From: M55B154 sp964345775
Lineage (GTDB): Bacteria > Spirochaetota > UBA4802 > UB4802
Length of the DNA: 9,320 bases
Direction of reading: 5' to 3'
Assembly (NCBI GenBank): GCA_964345775.1
Contig: CAYFSO010000116.1
Coordinates: 1 to 9,320, forward strand
Shown here: in pieces, positions 5,758-9,320 of the stretch
Numbering within the stretch: the first letter of the stretch is position 1
Layout of the letters: every line of letters starts with the position of its first letter
Translations under genes and position numbers: made by a program
Notes under the pieces: model-generated
What the model saw: the letters and a program-made list of their open reading frames with translations, nothing else
What the model was told of the DNA's origin: nothing
The model's database searches: none

Positions 5758-6981
5758 ATGAAAGAAGATCTCCGGGGTATTGAATTTATGGTAGGTATCC
5801 CATCATACATGGAATCTGATTCAATAAGTTACGTAGTGCAACAGGTTGACGAAGGTCTTACAAAGTATTATGGTAAATACAAGACCGCAATAGTAAATGT
5901 TGATAATAACAGTGAAGATGACACAAGGGGTGCGTTCCTCAATACGAAAACCAGAAATATAAAGCATTATATAACTACGCCAAAAGGCGTACGAGGGAAG
6001 GGGAATAATTTCCTCAATCTTTTCAAGTTTGGGCGAAAACAGGTAGATACACTTAAAGGTGCGGTTGTTGTTGACGCGGACCTGAAATCAATAACACCTG
6101 AATGGATAAAACATCTTGGTGAGCCCGTTTTAAAAGGATATGATTACGTACTTCCCCGATATTCGCGGCATCAATTCGATGGCACCATTACCAATCACAT
6201 CTGTTATCCATTATTGTACGGGCTTCTTGGAGAGGACATTCGACAGCCAATAGGAGGGGAGTTCGGTTTTTCTGCGGCCCTGATGAACTACTGGCTTGAC
6301 CAGAAATGGATCAATACAACGAAGCAGTATGGGATCGATATTTTTATGACCATGCATGCAATACTTGGTGGATACAGGGTGGCAGAGGCCGGCCTGGGGG
6401 CGAAAATACACAAGGCAAGTGCACCAAAACTGGGTCCCATGTTTACACAGGTTGTGACAACGCTGTTTGATACCATCCTGGCCGAAGAGAAGAGATGGAT
6501 GGGCATGCCGGTAGTAAAACCACAGAAAAAGAAACTTTTTGGACTTACCCGGCTTGATCCTCCACAGGAACTGAAGATCAATATCAGGGAAATGAAGAAC
6601 AAGCTGAGAGAAGAGTATTCGCCAAGGGAAAAAATACTGAAGCGCTACCTCAATGAATATACCAATTTTACCCTGGACAGGATGTTTGAAACAGATCATT
6701 ACGAACTTGACCTTTTTAACTGGACCCAGGCCGTGTACCAGCTACTGCACAGGTACAGCATGGGATCCAATAAGATAAAAAAGGACATAGTTGAATTATT
6801 AAAGCCGCTGTATTTTGCACGTTCTGTAACCTTTGATTACATGACCTGGCGTTATAATGTACAATACGCCGAGGAAGCTATACTTTCACAGGCGAAAGCA
6901 TTTGCATCTCAGAAGCCCTATTTCCTGGGATTGTATCTTCATGAAGCAATGAAACATGCGAATGACAACAATAGAAAATAA
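5758..6981 (+). CDS. GT-A glycosyltransferase, mannosylglycerate synthase-like (GT78/GT81-type)
   Basis: The enzyme probably transfers a sugar from a nucleotide-sugar to glycerate or phosphoglycerate, giving a charged compatible solute. It has an N-terminal nucleotide-sugar-binding strand (FMVGIPSYMESDS, about 10-22), GKGNN (80-84), a metal-binding Asp-Ala-Asp triad (106-108) in VVVDADLKSITPEWIK, QPIGGEFGFS (163-172), YGID (191-194) and a late His218 in AKIHKAS. The order and spacing resemble what I recall of Rhodothermus mannosylglycerate synthase: DAD, then a QPLGGE segment, WGID and a metal-binding His, in a protein of about 400 aa. The 407 aa here and the alpha-helical C-terminal third (about 265-400) also fit. 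There are no membrane segments and no signal peptide. The ATG follows AGGAGG by 5 bases, and the gene ends with tandem TAATAA stops. Donor (GDP-mannose or a glucose nucleotide) and acceptor cannot be decided from sequence. It could instead be a glucosylglycerate or glucosyl-3-phosphoglycerate synthase. Confidence 0.82.
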   Translation: MKEDLRGIEFMVGIPSYMESDSISYVVQQVDEGLTKYYGKYKTAIVNVDNNSEDDTRGAFLNTKTRNIKHYITTPKGVRGKGNNFLNLFKFGRKQVDTLKGAVVVDADLKSITPEWIKHLGEPVLKGYDYVLPRYSRHQFDGTITNHICYPLLYGLLGEDIRQPIGGEFGFSAALMNYWLDQKWINTTKQYGIDIFMTMHAILGGYRVAEAGLGAKIHKASAPKLGPMFTQVVTTLFDTILAEEKRWMGMPVVKPQKKKLFGLTRLDPPQELKINIREMKNKLREEYSPREKILKRYLNEYTNFTLDRMFETDHYELDLFNWTQAVYQLLHRYSMGSNKIKKDIVELLKPLYFARSVTFDYMTWRYNVQYAEEAILSQAKAFASQKPYFLGLYLHEAMKHANDNNRK

Positions 6982-7055
6982 TAACAAGTCTTTTGCTTGA
7001 CTCTGCTAATTTGTAATAAAAATATGAGTATGTGTATTAATATATGTCAACGCGT

Positions 7056-7062
7056 GGAGAAG
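7056..7062 (+). promoter_or_regulatory. Ribosome binding site that supports the ATG at 7066 as the acyl-CoA synthetase start
   Basis: GGAGAAG, with its GGAG core 6 bases before the ATG at 7066, is the best Shine-Dalgarno match in this gap. Candidate starts further upstream in the same frame (TTG 6997, ATG 7024, ATG 7030) lack a comparable site. They would also add a Cys/Asn-rich tail foreign to the family. Confidence 0.7.
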
Positions 7063-7065
7063 CCA

Positions 7066-9183
7066 ATGGAGAAATTCTTTTATCCCCGGAGCATGGTGGT
7101 TGTCGGTGTTTCAATAACAAAGATAAATCTTGGAAGGTTGATACTGATGAGCAATCTTCAGCAGGGATATGCGGGAAGATTATATGGTGTAGGTGCCAGG
7201 GAAGGAGAAGTTGATGGGGTGCATGTATATGACAGCATACGCGGCCTTCCAGAGACTCCCGATGTTGCCATTTTGATTACTCCCGCGAAGACTATACCGG
7301 ACCAGCTGGAGGAATGCGGTAAAAAGGGCATCACACATGTGGTAATTGAATCCGGAGGATTCAGCGAGTTTTCCGGTGATGAGGTTGACCTTGAGAAGGA
7401 AATTCTTTTCATAGCAAAACGTTACGGGATAAGATTGATCGGTCCTAACTGCATTGGAACAGTTAACTTTGAGATACACATGATGATGCCATTTGCCCTT
7501 TTCAAAAAAGGCAGCAGAACAGGTAGCGTGTCGCTTATTTCTCAGAGCGGGGGGGTGGGGAACACCTACCTGCATGGCTTACCCGAAAACCACATATTCC
7601 TGGCAAAGTTCGCAAGCGTTGGTAATAAACTGGATCTTGACGAGGTTGATTTTCTGCAATATTTCATTGAAGATCCAAAAACAAAAATTATATTATGCTA
7701 TCTTGAAGGATTCAGCAGGGGACGCGAGTTTTTTGACCTGTCCATGAGATCTGATAAACCCATTATTGTCCACAAATCGAACAGGAGCCCGGAGAGTGCG
7801 TCCATTGCACAATCACATACCACGGCACTATCGGCAGGAGATGACGTGGTTGATGCCGCCTTCAGCCAGGCTGCAGTTATCAGGGCTGATGACGAGGAGG
7901 AAGTTATCCGGGCGGTAAAGGCAATGCAGTTGCCCCTGATGCGCGGCAGGAAGGTGGCGGTCCTTTCCCGTTCAGGAGGACACGCGGTTATATCGGCTGA
8001 TGCCTGTGCCAGGTTTGGGTTTGAAATGATCGATTTCCCTGAACCATTTCTCCAGGCTGTCCGCAGCATGTATGAAACCAGGGTAATATCACATCAGAAT
8101 CCATTGGATCTTGGCGAAATTTTTGATTATACCATTTTCACAAGAATACTGGAAGAAGCACTGAAGCTTGACGAGGTTGACGGTGTTCTATTCAATCACC
8201 TGTACCAGTCAGAATACGAGGCGGATACTTCACGTACTTTCCTGGACAGTGTTGTAACACTTGTTGAGAAGTATAATAAACCGGTGATGGTGACGATGAT
8301 ATCTGACGCAGAGGAGCTGCTCGATATTAATAAAAATCATCCAATGCCGGTATTCTCAACACCAGTTTCGGCTGCAGGCGCCCTGAACATATCTGCAGAA
8401 TATTACGAAAAGAAACAGCACCGGGATAACCGGGGACAAGATGAGGAAGAACTGGTTGATCTCAACAGTATTGATGAATACCTTTCTGCACCGGTGTATC
8501 GGCATAGACAGCCGCTGCTTAATGAAAACCTGGAAATATGCGCCCTTGCAGGCATGAGATCGGTCAGGGGCAAAAAAATTAAAACCGTTGACGAGCTGGA
8601 GAATGTCTCTATATGTTTTCCGGTTGCAGCCAAGCTTGTATCTGCTGACGCATCACATAAATCAGATGCGGGAGGAGTGCAGCTTAACATCTCTAACTAT
8701 GATGAACTTGCTGATGCCATCATGGAGATGAAAGGATCACTGGAAAAATATTCTCCGGGAGCAGATTTTAATGGTGTATATGTGCATGAGATGGCGCCTT
8801 CCGGAGCCGAGTTCTTTGTAGGCGCACGAAGAGATCCGGTATTCGGCCCCCTGGTGGTGACCGGCATGGGTGGTGTTTTCATTGAACTTTTTAAAGATGT
8901 GTCAATGCGGCTTGCTCCTCTTACTGTTAACGAAGCATGGGACATGGTGCAGTCACTTGCTTCGTATCCGCTTTTAGAGGGGTCCAGGGGTAATCCTCCC
9001 CTGGACACGGAAGCCCTGGTTGAACTGATCATGCGTGTAAGTGACCTGATTACAGGAATAAAGTATATAGAAGAAATAGACCTTAATCCCGTTTTTATAT
9101 ACGAAGATGGAAAAGGCAGTACCGTTGTAGACTGCCGCATTTTCATTGACAATACCAGCCGGTTCAGTGTGTTGCCATCCTGA
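7066..9183 (+). CDS. NDP-forming (ADP-forming) acyl-CoA synthetase, single-chain alpha-beta fusion
   Basis: The family catalyses acyl-CoA + ADP + phosphate to and from acid + CoA + ATP, mostly in the ATP-making direction in anaerobes. From the ATG the protein is 705 aa, the usual size of the fused enzyme. A CoA-binding Rossmann domain comes first (FFYPRSMVVVGVS at the N-terminus, about 1-125). The succinyl-CoA-ligase-like domain has SQSGGVGNTY and SVGNKLDLDEVDF, and the likely phosphorylated His251 lies in SHTTALSAG. A linking domain has RSGGHAVISADA and NPLDLGE. A C-terminal ATP-grasp domain (about 470-700) has HKSDAGGV with His531, RRDPVFGPLVVTGMGGV, RLAPL and DLNP (672-675). The family usually has SHTG where this has SHTT. 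Preference for acetyl-CoA over other acyl groups cannot be told. A reading starting at TTG 6997 would add 23 residues and is less likely. The 84-base gap to the glycosyltransferase leaves co-transcription open. Confidence 0.92.
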   Translation: MEKFFYPRSMVVVGVSITKINLGRLILMSNLQQGYAGRLYGVGAREGEVDGVHVYDSIRGLPETPDVAILITPAKTIPDQLEECGKKGITHVVIESGGFSEFSGDEVDLEKEILFIAKRYGIRLIGPNCIGTVNFEIHMMMPFALFKKGSRTGSVSLISQSGGVGNTYLHGLPENHIFLAKFASVGNKLDLDEVDFLQYFIEDPKTKIILCYLEGFSRGREFFDLSMRSDKPIIVHKSNRSPESASIAQSHTTALSAGDDVVDAAFSQAAVIRADDEEEVIRAVKAMQLPLMRGRKVAVLSRSGGHAVISADACARFGFEMIDFPEPFLQAVRSMYETRVISHQNPLDLGEIFDYTIFTRILEEALKLDEVDGVLFNHLYQSEYEADTSRTFLDSVVTLVEKYNKPVMVTMISDAEELLDINKNHPMPVFSTPVSAAGALNISAEYYEKKQHRDNRGQDEEELVDLNSIDEYLSAPVYRHRQPLLNENLEICALAGMRSVRGKKIKTVDELENVSICFPVAAKLVSADASHKSDAGGVQLNISNYDELADAIMEMKGSLEKYSPGADFNGVYVHEMAPSGAEFFVGARRDPVFGPLVVTGMGGVFIELFKDVSMRLAPLTVNEAWDMVQSLASYPLLEGSRGNPPLDTEALVELIMRVSDLITGIKYIEEIDLNPVFIYEDGKGSTVVDCRIFIDNTSRFSVLPS

Positions 9184-9192
9184 ATAAAATAT

Positions 9193-9216
9193 TCCACCAC
9201 TCCATGAGATGGTGGA
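9193..9216 (+). terminator. Hairpin after the acyl-CoA synthetase gene (possible terminator or 3'-end stabiliser)
   Basis: TCCACCA (9193-9199) pairs with TGGTGGA (9210-9216). Inside it CTC (9200-9202) pairs with GAG (9206-9208) around the loop CAT, leaving one bulged A. That gives about 10 pairs starting 9 bases after the stop codon. No T tract follows, so it does not meet the usual intrinsic-terminator rule; a run of seven T (9264-9270) comes much later. It may protect the mRNA end or act with Rho. Confidence 0.4.
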
Positions 9217-9320
9217 TCTGCTTGTCAGGGATCCCCATTTCGGCCAGTGGCTTCCCATATGCATTTTTTTATAATTTGAAAATACCCCATGTTGTACTAC
9301 TCTTATTAGTATGATAATCT
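9217..9320 (+). other. Non-coding 3' flank, nothing recognised
   Basis: The last 104 bases show no ORF with family features. A seven-T run at 9264-9270 stands without a good stem immediately upstream of it. The sequence turns AT-rich towards the end, which could be the promoter region of a gene beyond the window. Confidence 0.4.

Noticed and set aside
6997..7028. TTGACT plus TATGAG as a promoter for the acyl-CoA synthetase gene
   Set aside because: The hexamers are about 20 bases apart and the -10 match is weak. It is kept only as a reason to leave co-transcription open.
1..9320. CRISPR arrays, insertion sequences, tRNA or rRNA genes
   Set aside because: No regularly spaced repeats, transposase motifs, terminal inverted repeats or recognisable RNA genes were seen on either strand.

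Overview
This window is a stretch of bacterial chromosome in which all eight recognisable genes lie on the + strand. Six tightly packed genes (155-5596) encode a complete soluble NAD+-reducing [NiFe] hydrogenase (group 3d, 'Hox' type) in the order hoxF-hoxU-hoxY-hoxH-hoxW, followed by a stand-alone response-regulator receiver domain. Gaps are only 2 to 30 bases. A strong intrinsic terminator (about 5618-5649) closes the unit. An AT-rich leader (1-154) precedes it and carries a possible extended -10 promoter.

HoxF is the fused form: a NuoE/HoxE-like domain precedes the NuoF-like FMN/NADH domain (603 aa). Its NuoE-like domain has kept only one of the four usual [2Fe-2S] cysteines. The layout, the single-protein HoxF and the 24-residue C-terminal extension of HoxH all match the Ralstonia (Cupriavidus)-type soluble hydrogenase better than the five-subunit cyanobacterial HoxEFUYH. 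HoxY/HoxH split or form H2, HoxF/HoxU pass electrons to or from NAD(H), and HoxW trims HoxH after nickel insertion. No hyp maturation genes and no hoxI are present, so cofactor assembly must be encoded elsewhere.

Downstream of the terminator are two further genes. The first (5758-6981) is a GT-A glycosyltransferase that resembles mannosylglycerate synthase (GT78-like) and the related glucosylglycerate enzymes, which make charged compatible solutes. The second (7066-9183) is a single-chain NDP-forming (probably ADP-forming) acyl-CoA synthetase, which in anaerobes typically makes ATP from acetyl-CoA or another acyl-CoA. The last 137 bases hold no gene, only a good hairpin at 9193-9216.

The organism is probably an anaerobic or facultatively anaerobic bacterium of moderate GC content that uses many AGG (Arg) and ATA (Ile) codons and clear GGAG-type ribosome binding sites. 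A reversible NAD-linked hydrogenase beside an ADP-forming acyl-CoA synthetase suits a fermentative, syntrophic or sulfate-reducing lifestyle (Desulfobacterota or a neighbouring phylum would fit), but the taxonomy is inference. I see no mobile elements, CRISPR arrays, tRNA or rRNA. Most of the window is recognisable metabolism. The points most worth a second look are the decayed cluster site in HoxF, the receiver domain inside the hydrogenase operon, and the GT78-like enzyme.
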